Origin: Owenia fusiformis
Taxonomy: Eukaryota; Annelida; Polychaeta; Sabellida; Oweniidae
Assembly: GCA_903813345.2 (NCBI GenBank)
Contig: CAIIXF020000003.1
Coordinates: 3,190,109-3,254,108 of the forward strand
Reading direction: 5' to 3'
DNA length: 64,000 bases
Both the position numbers and the translations under genes were made by a program. Every line of letters starts with the position of its first letter. Position 1 is the stretch's first letter. This document shows, piece by piece, positions 1 through 11,949 of the stretch. The notes under the pieces were generated by a model, which was given only the letters and a program-made list of their open reading frames with translations, was not told the DNA's origin and did no database searches.

Positions 1-296
1 ATCATTTTCATTACCTTTGTCACAATCATTTTCGATAACTTTGTCACAATGATTTTCAATCACTTTGTCACAATGATTTTCAATCACTTTGTCACAATTA
101 TTCTCATTACCTCTGTCATAATGATTTTCAAACATTTTGTCACAATGATTTTCAATCACTTTGTCACAACGATTTTCAATAAAATTGCCAAAATGATTAT
201 CAATCACTTTGTCACAATGATTTTCAAACATTTTGTCACAATGATTCTCAAACACTTTGTCAAAATGCTTTTCAATCACTTTGTCACAATGATTTT
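1..296. repeat. 24-bp minisatellite
   Basis: Twelve or so copies of AATGATTTTCAATCACTTTG plus TCAC, with point variants. It is cut by the window edge. The unit is a multiple of three, so it stays open as a repetitive frame that is not a gene. Confidence 0.9.
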
Positions 297-303
297 TTTG
301 TGA

Positions 304-905
304 TTGCTTCAGTCAAGACATATGTGGTTCGATCCAATCAATTTACCAGTAATTGCAAATTGGTCTCTCTAGAATATCAAACCAATCTAATTCTATCTTT
401 CCTATTAACACTAGTTGTTATTTCTATAATATGATTAATATGAACTAGGGTTAGCTGCCATTCAGGAGAACCTAGAGTGGCTTGAGATAAATGTGACAAT
501 GCGATTAATAGATAGTCTTTCTTCAAGCACTTTGTAAACCCTTTCTACTATTCACAGGGGAGGATTTGAAAATCAAGAAATGGGAGAAGCTGGGGGACCA
601 AAATTTCCATGTTTGTGCGGTTAGAAAATAGGCCTAAAATGAAAAAATAATACCAAATAATACCAGTTTGTTACCAAGATTGCCTTATTTATGTGGGATA
701 AGCAGATTTTGGGCCACACTATGTTTTTGGGCGAACCAAAGGCACCTCTTCATATCCGCCACTGATAAGAAAATGGAGAGAGGGGTAAGAGATGTGAGTG
801 TCCAGCAAAACATCCGATAGGAAGTGAACTGTGAATTTTGTTCATTCACAAATGACCAAGTGTATAAACCTCTACTAACATTCTCTCAGACTGGGTGTGT
901 CAATA
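304..905. other. Non-coding, nothing recognised
   Basis: AT-rich sequence without a gene-like frame or clear repeat. Confidence 0.6.
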
Positions 906-910
906 CTATA

Positions 911-1093
911 CGCAGTGAAATATGTCTTAGTGAACACCTCTTTCTAGTAAACACTAGTTTTTAGTGAGCACCACTTCAAGACACATTTTACATGGACTCT
1001 TGTGTAAAATCCACTCTGTAGTGAAAATCTGCCTATAGTGAACACTTTTTGTGGCTCCATAGGTGTTCACAAATACACAAATTTTACTGTATT
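911..1093. mobile_element. Pogo-like MITE copy (GAACACC family)
   Basis: Left end CGCAGTGAAATATGTCTTAG with GTGAACACCTCT motifs. Right end GTGTTCAC...ATTTTACTGTAT. Degenerate terminal inverted repeats of the family best seen at 32260-32444 and 60171-60259. Confidence 0.6.
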
Positions 1094-1111
1094 TTGAAGT
1101 TATGGTTAAAC

Positions 1112-1335
1112 TGAATGAATCACCTACTTTGGGGGTGGGGGATAAACTTGAAATAAAATTCAATGAAGCACCTACTTTGGGGGTGGGGGATAAACTTGAA
1201 ATAACATTCAATAAAGCACCTACTTTGGGGGTGGGAGATAAACTTGAAATAACATTCAATAAGGTACCTACTTTGGGGGTGGGGGATAAACTTGAAATAA
1301 CATTCAATAAAGCACCTACTTTGGGGGTGGGGGCA
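1112..1335. repeat. 48-bp minisatellite
   Basis: About 4.5 copies of a unit starting CACCTACTTTGGGGGTGGGG and continuing GATAAACTTGAAATAAC, ATTCAATAAAG. Copies are over 90 percent alike. The G-rich part is strand-asymmetric. Confidence 0.9.
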
Positions 1336-1489
1336 TATGCTCCAGGCTCTCCGAGGGGGTCAGCTTGCCATCATGGAATCCCTTGTTAACATGCGCCCTG
1401 GGTTTCAAAAAGCTGTCACCCGTCATTGAGAAGACTTTACTTGTCATTTAAAACTACAATTATATATTTTCCGTTTCAGCTCTTGCTAG

Positions 1490-1985
1490 TTACTTTGAAA
1501 TAATTCCAAACATAACTGGTCAGTTCCAGATAATTCCAAACATAACTGGTTAGTTCCAGATGATTCCAAACATAACTGGTTAGTTCCAGATGATTCCAAA
1601 CATAACTGGTCAATTTCAGATAATTCCAACCAGATAATTCCAAATATAACAGGTTAGAAGTAAATTCCAAACACAACTGGTCAGTTCCAGATAATTCCAA
1701 ACATAACTGGTCAGTTCCAGATAATTTCAAACATAACTGGTCAGCTCCTGATAATTCCAAACATAACTGGTCAGTTCCAGATAATTCCAAACATAACTAG
1801 TCGATTCCAGATAATCCCATATTATAACTGGTTAATTCCAGATAATTCCAAAGATACAGAACTGGTCAGTTCCAGAGAAATAAAGAACTGCTGGTCCATT
1901 CCAGTTAATTCCATGTAAAGCTAGTTAATTCCAGATAATCAATACTGGTCAGTATTCCAGAAAATTTTTCAAATGGTACTGGTCA
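1490..1985. repeat. 30-bp minisatellite
   Basis: Units of AGATAATTCCAAACATAACT plus GGTCAGTTCC, about a dozen, decaying to the right (to about 1985). Confidence 0.88.
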
Positions 1986-1989
1986 TTTC

Positions 1990-3670
1990 TAGATAAATCA
2001 ACAAATATTTTGGTTCAAGCTCAAGTAATTAGACAGATATATTACAAGCATGTCAAGACTCAGTAATAGATGAATCAGAACTTAGATTCTGGCCAAGTTT
2101 AGGTGAAACTATACATTCAAAGTGAATAATATGAGAACTTCAAATTTGGCCTCTAGTCATCTTAAGAAGATCAGCTGGCATAGAAATAGTTTCAGAAATT
2201 GCCAGGCCATTTTCTGCCATTAAGCCTAGATAGCCCTAGAACTGTATTTGTACTCTAGTGATTTTTTCAATATAAATACGTCTCCTGTAATTCATATTTC
2301 AAGTGTTGTATAATACTCCTGAGACTTGCGTGTCATTTAATATAAATAGTGTTTCTCAGAATTGGTATTTCAAAATTAATCGTCAGAAAAGGCATTTTTC
2401 AGTTGAAGGCAATTCACTGTCCTCCAGGGAAAACAAGGCGCTATATCGTCAAATATAAATCATTCGTATGAGTAAACCCCACAGAATTAGTGCAATCCAG
2501 GAAATCAACGGGACTGTCTTTCATCATTGTAATGGATCAGGATTTCAACATTTTATTGTATTGGAATAATCTTTACCTCTATTACATAATCACATTTGGA
2601 ATATATTTGAATGTTTCATATGTTACAAATCCTGACAAAAGGATGCTAACTAGTCCTTATTTCTTCAAGATTCTCAGTTTTTCTCATTTCCTTGTATTTA
2701 TAGAACACAATCCACTTTATGTATAAATCATTATCTGCCTGCATCTATCAAGGAGTTCTGCCAAAATGACCCAATTTTGAATCATTCAAGATTATCCCTA
2801 TTGTTGACAGTTTTCTGGTCTCAATCAATATACTCCACTTAACCTAAATCCTTTATCTCCCTAATCTACACACAATAGACATTTATAATTGTATTTTACA
2901 ATAATTGTTCCGCAAATTAACAATGTATATTAGATCAATGTACAAACAATATGTGCCTTTGTCAGTTACTATAGAAATACATATCTCTATTTCCAATTTC
3001 TATTAATGTCCAATTTCTACTGTCAATCTCTATGTACAATTTCCATTTCATATTCATTCAATGTGTTATCAAATGAGAAATATATCCACACTTGCCTTTT
3101 TCTATTTTTGTAGATTTGTCTATATATCTATCTCCAATTTCAATTTCATTTAGGAGTTATGTTAATGCATTTTTTGAGTGATTAATATATTCCATTTCCT
3201 TTCCATTAAGCCCTTATGTTTGATGCTTTTAATAAGTGTTGTCTGATTTATCCATTTTGTATTCCACCCAGCTGCCATTTTCTAATTCCAACATGTATTG
3301 GCATCAGCACATGTAATTATATACAGTATATGGTTCTATATGCAACATCCTTGCAATGTGATCAGATCTCTAAGCCACTATGTGATGCTATCTACTATTC
3401 ACCTACCCTTTGCAAAACTCAATATCACCACTTACCTCTTAAAACAACTGATAAATCAACCGATATCACAAACCAATCAGGCCAAATCACTCCAATATGG
3501 TTACAACATATGTTAACATTCTACTCTGTCTTCGAGGGATATCTTTGGCTGGTTAAACACCAAATTATAAAGAAACTTCTCCTAGTAAGAGGGAAGTATA
3601 AATGGTGTTTTTATCAGGGTATGTTCTTTCATTATTAACAGCTCTAGGGCTCCTCTGTCTGTCTAATTGC
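1990..3670. other. Non-coding, nothing recognised
   Basis: AT-rich (about 70 percent). The 140-codon open frame at 3216-3638 lacks recognisable domains and has the composition of its surroundings, so it is not called as a gene. Confidence 0.55.
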
Positions 3671-3678
3671 AAGCAAAT

Positions 3679-4500
3679 ACAGTAAAACCTGTCCAATATG
3701 AACGCCACTGGGTCTGGCCAAAGTTATTCACATTAGCAAGTGTTCACATTTCAAGATTTTTTAATACGAAAATTTATGTCAGATTTATAAATGGGACCAA
3801 AAAAGTGTTAAAGTGATACTAGATGCATATATTATGAAACTTGAATGAGTATTTTGAATTTTTGAAATATTGTCTGAGTTGGAAGTCCCGCTCGCACTAT
3901 AAATATTTGAGAGGTGTTCAGATGAGAGAGGTGTTAATATTTGAGAGATATTCAGATTAGAGGTGTTCAGATTAGAGAGGTGTTCAGATTAAGAGTTGTT
4001 CACATTAGAGGTGTACACATTGAGAGGTGTACACATTGAGAGGTGTTTACATTGAGAGGTGTTTACAATGAGAGGTGTACACATTGAGATGTGTTCACAT
4101 TGAGAGGTGTATGCATTGAGAGGTGTACACATTGAGAGGTGTTTACATTGAGAGGTGTTCACAATGAGAGGTGTACACATTGAGATGTGTTCACATTGAG
4201 AGGTGTATGCATTGAGAGGTGTACACATTGAGAGGTGTTCACATTAAGAGTTGTTCACATTAGAGGTGTTCACATTGAGAGGTGTTCACATAAGAGGTTT
4301 TCACATTGAGAGGTGTTCTCATTGAGAGGTGTTCTCATTGAGATGTGTTCATATTGAGAGGTGTTCACATTGAGAGGTGTTTACATTGAGAGGTGTTCAC
4401 ATTGGGAGGTGTTCACATTAGAAAGGTGTTCACATTGAGAGGTGTTCACATTGAGAGGTGTTCACATTGAGAGGTGTTCATATATACAGGTTTTACAGTA
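3679..4500. mobile_element. Pogo-like MITE inflated by an internal minisatellite
   Basis: Left terminus TACAGTAAAACCTGTCCAAT, right terminus ATATACAGGTTTTACAGTA, an inverted pair. The interior (3890-4480) is an array of about 36 GAGGTGTTCACATTGA units (16 bp) with a partial higher-order pattern. Ordinary copies of the family are only 85-190 bp. Confidence 0.8.
3895..4480. repeat. 16-bp minisatellite inside a MITE
   Basis: Tandem GAGGTGTTCACATTGA with variants (GTACACATT, GTTTACATT). Two blocks of roughly 115 bp around 4080 and 4170 are near-identical, so a larger duplication happened after the first expansion. Confidence 0.9.
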
Positions 4501-4624
4501 CATCATCTTCATTGCAGTATTACTAAGCCAATAACACAAAAGCTAACCTGGATATAATTGAATATGCGAATAATCATCTGATTATCGCGATACAATCTCA
4601 TAATGCAATTTGCGCTTTTTTAAT

Positions 4625-6390
4625 CAGCATATGCACAACCAGAACAACGGCAACGCCAAAGCGTAGCGAATCCCATCAAACAGCCATGGATGGCATTTTT
4701 ACAAACAAAGTATAAAGCAAAAATGGCAGCCATTTTTCAAAATGGCCGCCTTCTACCAAAAGTGTCATTAGACCATGAACAAAATCGCTCCACTACTTTT
4801 CAAGTTATAGTAAAAAACGTTAAAATGGCGGCCATTTTTCAAAATGGCCACCTTCTACCAAAAATGCCATAAGACAGTGTGCCGTGCTTATAGTATTTAC
4901 ATACCAAATATAAACAAAATTGCTCCACTACTTTTCGAGTTATAGTAAAATACTTTAAAATGGCGGCCATTTTGAAAAATGACCGCCTTTTACCAAAAGT
5001 GTCATTAGACAGTGTGCCATGCTTATAGTATTCACATACCAAATATGAACAAAATCACTTCACTACTTTTCGAGTTATAGTAAAATACGTTAAAATGGCG
5101 GCCATTTTTCAAAATTTTTTTCAAAATGGCCACCTTCTTTCAAAAGTGTCATAGGACAGTGTGATATGCTTATAGTATTCACATACTAAATATGAACAAA
5201 ATCGCTCCACTACTTTTCGAGTTATAGTAAAATACGTTAAAATGGTGGCCATTTTGAAAAATGGCCGCCTTCTACCAAAAGTGTCATTAGACAGTGTGCC
5301 ATGCCTATAGTGTTCACATACCAAATATGAACAAAATCACTTCACTACTTTTCGAGTTATAGTAAAATACGTTAAAATGGCGGCCATTTTTCAAAATTTT
5401 TTCAAAATGGCCACCTTCTTTCAAAAGTGTCATAGGACAGTGTGTCATGCTTATAGTATTCACATACCAAATATGAACAAAATCGCTCCACTACTTTTCG
5501 AGTTATAGTAAAATATGTTAAAATGGTGGCCATTTTGAAAAATGGCCGCCTTCTACCAAAAGTGTCATTAGACAGTGTGCCATGCCTATAGTATTCACAT
5601 ACCAAATATGACCAAAATCGCTTCACTACTTTTCGAGTTATAGTAAAATACGTTAAAATGGCGGCCATTTTTCAAATTTTTTTCAAAATGGCCGCTTTCT
5701 ACCAAAAGTGTCATAGGACAGTGTGTCATGCTTATAGTATTCACATACCAAATATGAACAAAATCGCTCCACTACTTTTCGAGTTATAGTAAAATACGTT
5801 AAAATGGTGGCCATTTTTCAAAATTGCAGCCATTTTTCAAAATGGCCGCCTTCTACCAAAAGTGTCTCTAGACAGTGTGCAATGTTTATAGTATTCACAT
5901 ACCAAATATGAACAAAATCGCTCCCCTACTTTTCGAGTTACAGCAAAAATCGTAAAATAACGAGTAAAGGCCGCCATTTTTCAAGATGGCTGCCATGTGC
6001 TTCTTTAATATCTACATTTCTAGCTTTATTAATGTCCTATATAATTTTTTTACATCTAAAACATATTGCTATTACAGTTTTACATATTGCACCTAAATTA
6101 CTGTAAATTCGGCACTAAAATGGCCGCCATTTTGAAATGAGCGGCCATTTTGAAAATCAGCTTTCGAGCAGAACTTCTACCCCCATAGGGTATATGTGTA
6201 CAAAATATGAACAAAATCGGGCCAACGGTATTTGAGTTATTGCCCGGACGGACGGACGGACGGACGGACAGACGTACGTACGGACGGACGGACGTACGTA
6301 CGGACGGACGGACGGACGTACGTACGGACGGACGGACGGAGGCGTTCCCTATATCCCTCCGAACTTCGTTCGATGGGATAATAAGGGTTA
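4625..6390. repeat. Composite element with GGCGGCCATTTT satellite core
   Basis: Starts ACGGCAACGCCAAAGCGTAG CGAATCCCATC. The core at 4720-5960 is nine or ten monomers of 133-148 bp centred on AAAATGGCGGCCATTTT, with CCACTACTTTTCGAGTTATA between them. From 5092 on, two monomer types alternate, giving a dimer period of about 281-284 bp. A tail of GACG/GTAC microsatellite (6241-6340) and CTTCGTTCGATGGGATAATA follows. Related but shorter copies lie at 43030-43610 and 46850-47380. Confidence 0.85.
6241..6340. repeat. GACG/GTAC microsatellite
   Basis: Alternating blocks of (GACG)n and (GTAC)2. The same CGGACGGAC tail follows TTGCCCGGAC in the copy at 43572. The microsatellite therefore belongs to the element's terminus. 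Confidence 0.9.
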
Positions 6391-6394
6391 CTAT

Positions 6395-7465
6395 AAAACA
6401 AGTATTTTGTATCTAAAATTGTTCAGGTGTGTAATGATAAAGAGCAATTTTTGCGTTTCGCTTTTTTTCACAAAAGTCTGGAAGTAGCATGAAAAAGTGT
6501 GATCTTAATTCTCAGCCATGTTTCTAGCAAAACAGAAAGATGCAATGAGTATCAGAATGTCCTGGATCGATTTTATCATAGTTTAATTAAAATGTTTATA
6601 TCACAGATTGAGTGCATAATGCATTGAGTATCTAAGCTAGTAGATTTATCATTTTTTCTAACTTGATTTGCAATGTATATGCAGTTTAAAATATATTACA
6701 TCTTGCCAATTCAACATAAAATATATTACATCCGAGACTACCCAATATTGGCCTCTGCTAGTGAAAGTCAGAAAGTTCTCAGAAACCTGGGAATAATATA
6801 TCTAAATACATTAAAACTCCTCTTTTAAGGTTGTGTATGTTAAAACTATGTCTTTGTACAATAATGTGAAATAAGTAACTGAACTATAAATAAAAAATGC
6901 ACCTGGGGTCTACAGAATCCAATGGAGAGGTCTACATTAAATCACTGGACACAGGTGCCATTTAACTATTTGCCATTAACTAAAACACTTATCTGCCCAT
7001 GCTTAAACACAGGTACCCATGCTTAAACATGAACAAATGCATGCTTAAGTACACAAATCCTGGTTATTCTACTCATTCACCAGTTTGCATCTTCATACCT
7101 TAGTAATCCAAGATAGTTATTCAAAGTCACCTCTCTAGATCGACACTTTTTTTTCTTTTTTTTATTCAGCAGTATATACATTTAATACAATATACTATTC
7201 AGCTTGATATCCTTCTGGATATATAAAGCATTTAATTACAATATTCAAGATCATGTTTTCCTGCCCCCAATGTTTTGTACAGGACAATGTATAGAATGCT
7301 ATATATTTCTATATAGCTGTATGGATGCTTCACTACTGGGAAAAGGCCAATTCAATTTAATTATATGTTTGGAAGGATTACGTTACTTTAAAAGAGATCC
7401 TAGCGATCAGAGTATGATTGGATTTTTTAGTCTAGTCTGAAAATTACAAAAGGATATATCTGAAA
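6395..7465. other. Non-coding, nothing recognised
   Basis: AT-rich sequence. No supported gene or repeat. Confidence 0.55.
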
Positions 7466-7467
7466 CT

Positions 7468-7625
7468 TTAATATGCAAAATGTCACCACTTGTCACTTGT
7501 TATAGATGCCAAACACAGTGACCACCATAGCTGTCATAAACAATATTTGCAGACTATAACAATATGTTACCATTGTGGTGACATGCAAAATGTTACAATT
7601 TGCCATTTGTCACAAATGCCAAAAA
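7468..7625. mobile_element. ATGTCACCAC-family MITE
   Basis: AATATGCAAAATGTCACCAC left part, then CAGACTATAACAATATGTTA CC and a second TGCAAAATGTTAC start. The full family pattern is AACATGCAAAATGTCACTAC ... GTTGGAGACTATAACAATAT ... CTTCTGGTGGTGACAT, with ATGTCACCAC/GTGGTGACAT as inverted ends. Confidence 0.6.
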
Positions 7626-7789
7626 AACAAACACAAACCGCTCGAGACTATATATCAGGCACATTTGGTGCTAACATAAAAAGTAAGTTTCAAGTAAAGA
7701 TGAACAAAATAATAACAATCGAGAATCAAGTAAGAGGAGGAAATTACCCAGAATTCCAAAATGACAACATCTCCATAAAAAGATGAACA

Positions 7790-9720
7790 GAGGATCTATG
7801 AGTTCTGGGATATTGTCTCCTTTGGATCAGGTGGTTCAAATACTCCATTACATCACAGATTTCACTCGCAATCTGAATCACAAATTACAAAAAACATTTT
7901 CTAAAGCAAAGAGAACAATGTATGTCAATTGACAAGGCAAACCCTATTGATCGATATCAATAATCCAATGAATAGGCTTTTAAATCAAATTTAATAAAAG
8001 GTTTTCATGCCATGAAAACATTTACCATGGGAAATAAAGGTAAAAAGGTATTGAAATGACAAAACGTCACACCTGGTAACTAAATGCAGAGAGTAACAAA
8101 AGACATAATTTGTTAGAGAAGGTTAATGCCATTTAAGCCAACACTCACCGCTGACACCGATTGTTAAAACATGAATGTAATTGACATGAAATTGGTAACT
8201 ATAATGATATGTTAGCACTTCTAGATGGTAAACAATAACAATAAAAACTTGCTGAGGAAAAGCTTTTGATTTTATTCTTGGAATAACAGGGTTACGGATA
8301 ATCTGGAACTACATGTAATATCTGTTTTTGATTGTCTCAGTCTAACTTACAAAAATATATCATCTTTGTTCACTCCTTTTCTACAACTTTCTCTCTTACT
8401 TTAGAAACTGAAATAGACTATATTGAAAAAATCTTTGTTCACTCCGCTCCCATCTGAATGTAGTGAAAACTGAGAGTGCGATGACGATATGAAATTGACT
8501 TCTGAAAACATTTTGACACTAAGGCTGTTTCTGGGCTAAAGCCCTAGATCAATATACTTTTCATGGTCAATTTCATATTGTCCCTCAGATAAAATCAATA
8601 TTCACTGCGTTTTACTGAAATGATTTCAGATGTCAATATCTGTCAAAATTCTACCACATCAAAGAAATTGTCAAATGTCGAACATTTTTCTTAACGCCTT
8701 ATTTGGAAAATCGATGTCTATATCTGCGTTACCTCATTTGGAAAATCACAAAAACATGTCAAACCAGAAACCAGTCAAGCTGAATATCTGTGGATGGTGT
8801 TGAATGTTAATCAGTTAAAAAAGGAGGGAAAGCCCCGGAGCTTTAGAGATGACAGACATAATTACGGCTCTTGCTTACAACCTTCGTTTGTTTGAATTTT
8901 CACCAGCTAGTTTCCAAAAACTACACTTGGATGTCATGTTTTAATTGATGTAGGCATATTCTGTATACCTTTCTTTTTCTTGATGTGAAATAAGAAACGT
9001 TGATATTGCTTAACATGCCAAAATGAACATTATGTTATTCAAAGCGAATTTCGAAAATTTTGAAGCCGCCATTGATAACGCCATTTGTTAGTCAATTAGA
9101 GGTGTATGCCATCTCAATACAGGTTTACATAAGTGTATGTCATCTTTGAACTCTGAGGTTATCCCCCCTCTGATCAATTAAGATTACTGGAACAGCTGCC
9201 ATCTATAAAATATAAGACGATCTAAAAGTAAGAAAGGAATGAGTTTCTGAACTGACAGAACAATATTAATCTTGGCAATGAATCAGGTACATCAGGTTAG
9301 GTACGAAGAAATATTTTTAATTTGTCATCTTTTAAGTAGCTTTAAAAATGAGGTAAGTGGGTGATAATAGCGAATCTATTGGTGGTACAATATCTCTCGT
9401 AGGCTTTCTTGCCATAGAGTGGCATCCCCCTGCAGTCTCTCGATCTGGCTCCAGCCTTTTCTATGCAGAAAATAAACTCAAACACAAAAGGTGTGATGTT
9501 TTATTAAGTTATATCTAAAAATAGGCATTAATGTAGAAGAGAAACAAACTCATTGATCTGAAAAAATTGAAAGATATGATAATGTCATAAATTTCAAAAA
9601 AAGTAAATCTGTTTCTGGGTGGGTTTGTTTTTTACCCTTCATATCATAGTTTTCTCTATTCTCTGAATAGGAAAAAATAAATCTTATTTTTCAGACTGTT
9701 AACACATACATATTCTAAAC
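7790..9720. other. Non-coding, nothing recognised
   Basis: No gene or repeat supported. Part of 8880-9190 (TTGATGTGAAATAA..., ACGCCATTTGTTAGTCAATT) reappears in diverged form at about 30860-31090, so it is a dispersed repeat of about 300 bp. Confidence 0.5.
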
Positions 9721-9721
9721 A

Positions 9722-9870
9722 AGGCATTAACATGCAAAATGTTACTACCTGCCATTTGTTACAAATGCCAAATGCCTACCAGCCCACCAACCACCAAACA
9801 CTGTCAACACAGTCCACAAAAAAGTTGCAGACTTTCACGATAAGTCACAACTTGTGGCCCCAGAAGTCAC
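9722..9870. mobile_element. ATGTCACCAC-family MITE, degraded
   Basis: GGCATTAACATGCAAAATGT, then CTACCTGCCATTTGTTACAA and AAAAAGTTGCAGACT. The right end is poorly preserved. Confidence 0.6.
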
Positions 9871-10225
9871 TGTCAAGGTCTTAAATGAGAGTATCATTAT
9901 AAAATGAATGCCTAGGGTACTTATGGCAATGACAATCACAGCAATTATATTTCCTGACAATATCTTAATAGCTTTTTCACTCATGAGAAAACATTAAATA
10001 ATCTTAAATGCTGCCTAGGTGATGAAGTTATGATCAGATTTATCATCCAATCAAAAGTTATGTTGTCCCCATGCAGAGCATTCTGACATCACCATAGAAA
10101 CATCATATTATGTTGACACCTAGTATAGTAGATAGCAACTTGTGAATAACTATAACTATCAAATAAAGTCTAATTTCTGAGAATGTGATGGATGTGAATT
10201 GAGTTAAATATATATGCACATCACT

Positions 10226-10308
10226 TGAAAAGTGCTCAGAATGGTGAAAAACTGCATGATTTTGAAATAGTTTTTTTGCTGAGGGAGGGGGGGGGGGCTT
10301 GAACAGGC
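10226..10308. mobile_element. Fragment of AGGCCCGTAGCCAGG-family MITE
   Basis: AGTGCTCAGAATGGTGAAAA and the following ACTGCATGATTTTGAAAT match the interior of the complete copies at 21633 and 40189. The left end is missing. Confidence 0.65.
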
Positions 10309-10734
10309 CTGTTAATAGTACCTTCATGAGTGAATCCAACAATTTTACAATATAAGGTTAACCCCGTGTTGTTTTCACAAGGTGAAAGTTGACAGGGCTT
10401 TGTAAAAAAAATTACGAGGAAAAAAACGCATCGCCCTGGGGAAATATCCTATAACCATTAAGCTAACAATGAATTACAAAGCATATTGGAGACCATTGTT
10501 CAAAATGAGACAACCCTGAGACATGAAGGCTACTGACACTAAATGAAGATGAAAAATATACACTTTTGATACTGATTAGGTTTTAATGACCCCAAAATTG
10601 ACTGATATTGTGTTTCATGTTTCAAATTAAAAAACCATAAAATAAATTCTGTGACTTCAATTCTGATTGGTCAATCAATTTTGATTGACATATTATGATT
10701 GGTTAGACAAGATCAAGAGATTATCTCGAAGTCA

Positions 10735-11235
10735 AAGAGTGAAGATGAAGTTCTCTTTTGAAGAAGTGAAATCAAAGGGTATAGAAAGGGTATTTGCTAA
10801 ACATGTGAAACAAGATCAAAGGAGATTATTTCATATATATAGAGTATATCTCTCACTTGAAGAGTACCCTGCGCGCAGAGTCTAGTTAAACTACACTCTG
10901 CCTAGTAGAGACCATATTACAGTTTTAGTAGCCCCGCCCCCACGACGGGTACTAGTGTCAGTTTGGGTAATATAAATCACTTCTGACCGACTCGCTGACC
11001 TTTCTTCCAACAATCAGCGAGCTTGAAGAAACATATGCCAAATGCGTGCTAATTAAATATGCGCATGTCATTGGTCAATTCCGGGCTCAACGATGACGTC
11101 AGAAGGAATGACCATATATAGAACGTCGGTCAAATTTGGCCGACGAACACTGATTGGCGCGGTGAGTTCACAGGTTTATTTTAGTTTGAAAGAGTGAAGA
11201 CGAAGCTCTCTTTTAAGAAGTGAAGTCAAACGAAT
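10735..11235. other. CpG-richer island flanked by direct repeats
   Basis: Two direct repeats of about 45 bp (GAAGTTCTCTTTTGAAGAAG at 10747, GAAGCTCTCTTTTAAGAAG at 11202) flank a segment that is clearly richer in CpG. In order it holds an inverted pair GCAGAGT..ACTCTGC (about 10875-10902), ATTGGTCAAT (11070), a CRE-like TGACGTCA (11094-11101), TATATA (about 11114), GTCGG...CCGAC and ATTGGCG (11152). This resembles a promoter, but no transcript can be assigned. Confidence 0.4.
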
Positions 11236-11627
11236 GCAAAGGGTACTTGAAGAGGTGAACGGGAAACCAAATTATTAAAAAGGGTAGTCTATGTAAGGGT
11301 ATTGATTTTCTTCCACTGGACAATTCACGATAAAATCATGTCAAAAAAAGATGAGAACAACTGAAATCTTTAATGACATACTTTTTTAATTGAAATAAAT
11401 ATGCCTAGAAAATAGCAAAGGTTGAATATTTTATGAGTCCTAAGTACATAAAGAAGAGTTATTATCAATTTCCTCATTCTCATTTATTTCTTTATTTGAC
11501 ATTTCTGTATTCTTCCGCCTGTAAAACAATATTGCGACCTTTCAACACCTCTGTTGCATATTAACATAATACCTTTGTGTTATTTTTGCATAACCACAAA
11601 GTTAATTTCATATTATTGTACAGTATT

Positions 11628-11824
11628 CAGTGATCTCAAAAGGATTTTTTCTCAAGATGGTACAAATTTCTCATTTCCACAATTCAGACAAAATTGATAA
11701 AAATATGCTCATTTTTCATGATTTTTCTCATTTTCAAGAAGTGCAAATGAAAATTCATTTGCAAGCCTATCAGAGTCTCAGGTGGGTATTGCGCCCATTT
11801 CCTTTAATGCTGGAGAGATCACTG
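11628..11824. mobile_element. CAGTGATCTC-family MITE
   Basis: Inverted ends CAGTGATCTC and GAGATCACTG. The interior (TTTCTCATTTCCACAATTCA, TGGGTATTGCGCCCATTT) matches copies at 25602, 53917 and 54320. Confidence 0.85.
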
Positions 11825-11857
11825 GTGTCATATATATACTTTCTAGCAAAATCTGAA

Positions 11858-11945
11858 CACAGTAAAACCCGTGGAACACCTTTTGTACCTCTAAAAAGTG
11901 TTCTATTAGGGAGGTGTTCCATGCACTTATTAAGGTTCATTTAGC
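11858..11945. mobile_element. Pogo-like MITE copy
   Basis: ACAGTAAAACCCGTGGAACA at the left, GGGAGGTGTTCCATGC at the right. The right terminus is eroded. Confidence 0.55.
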
Positions 11946-11949
11946 ATTT

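Noticed and set aside
1-296. CRISPR-like array
   Set aside because: Direct tandem units without unique spacers, in eukaryotic DNA. The same applies to every other array here.
3216-3638. 140-codon plus frame rich in Cys, Tyr and His
   Set aside because: No domain, no splice or codon signal, composition equal to the flanking AT-rich DNA.
4690-5668. Frames repeating [16 protein letters not shown] / MAAILTYFTITRKVV
   Set aside because: Read-through of the 140-bp satellite monomers, with no independent coding evidence.
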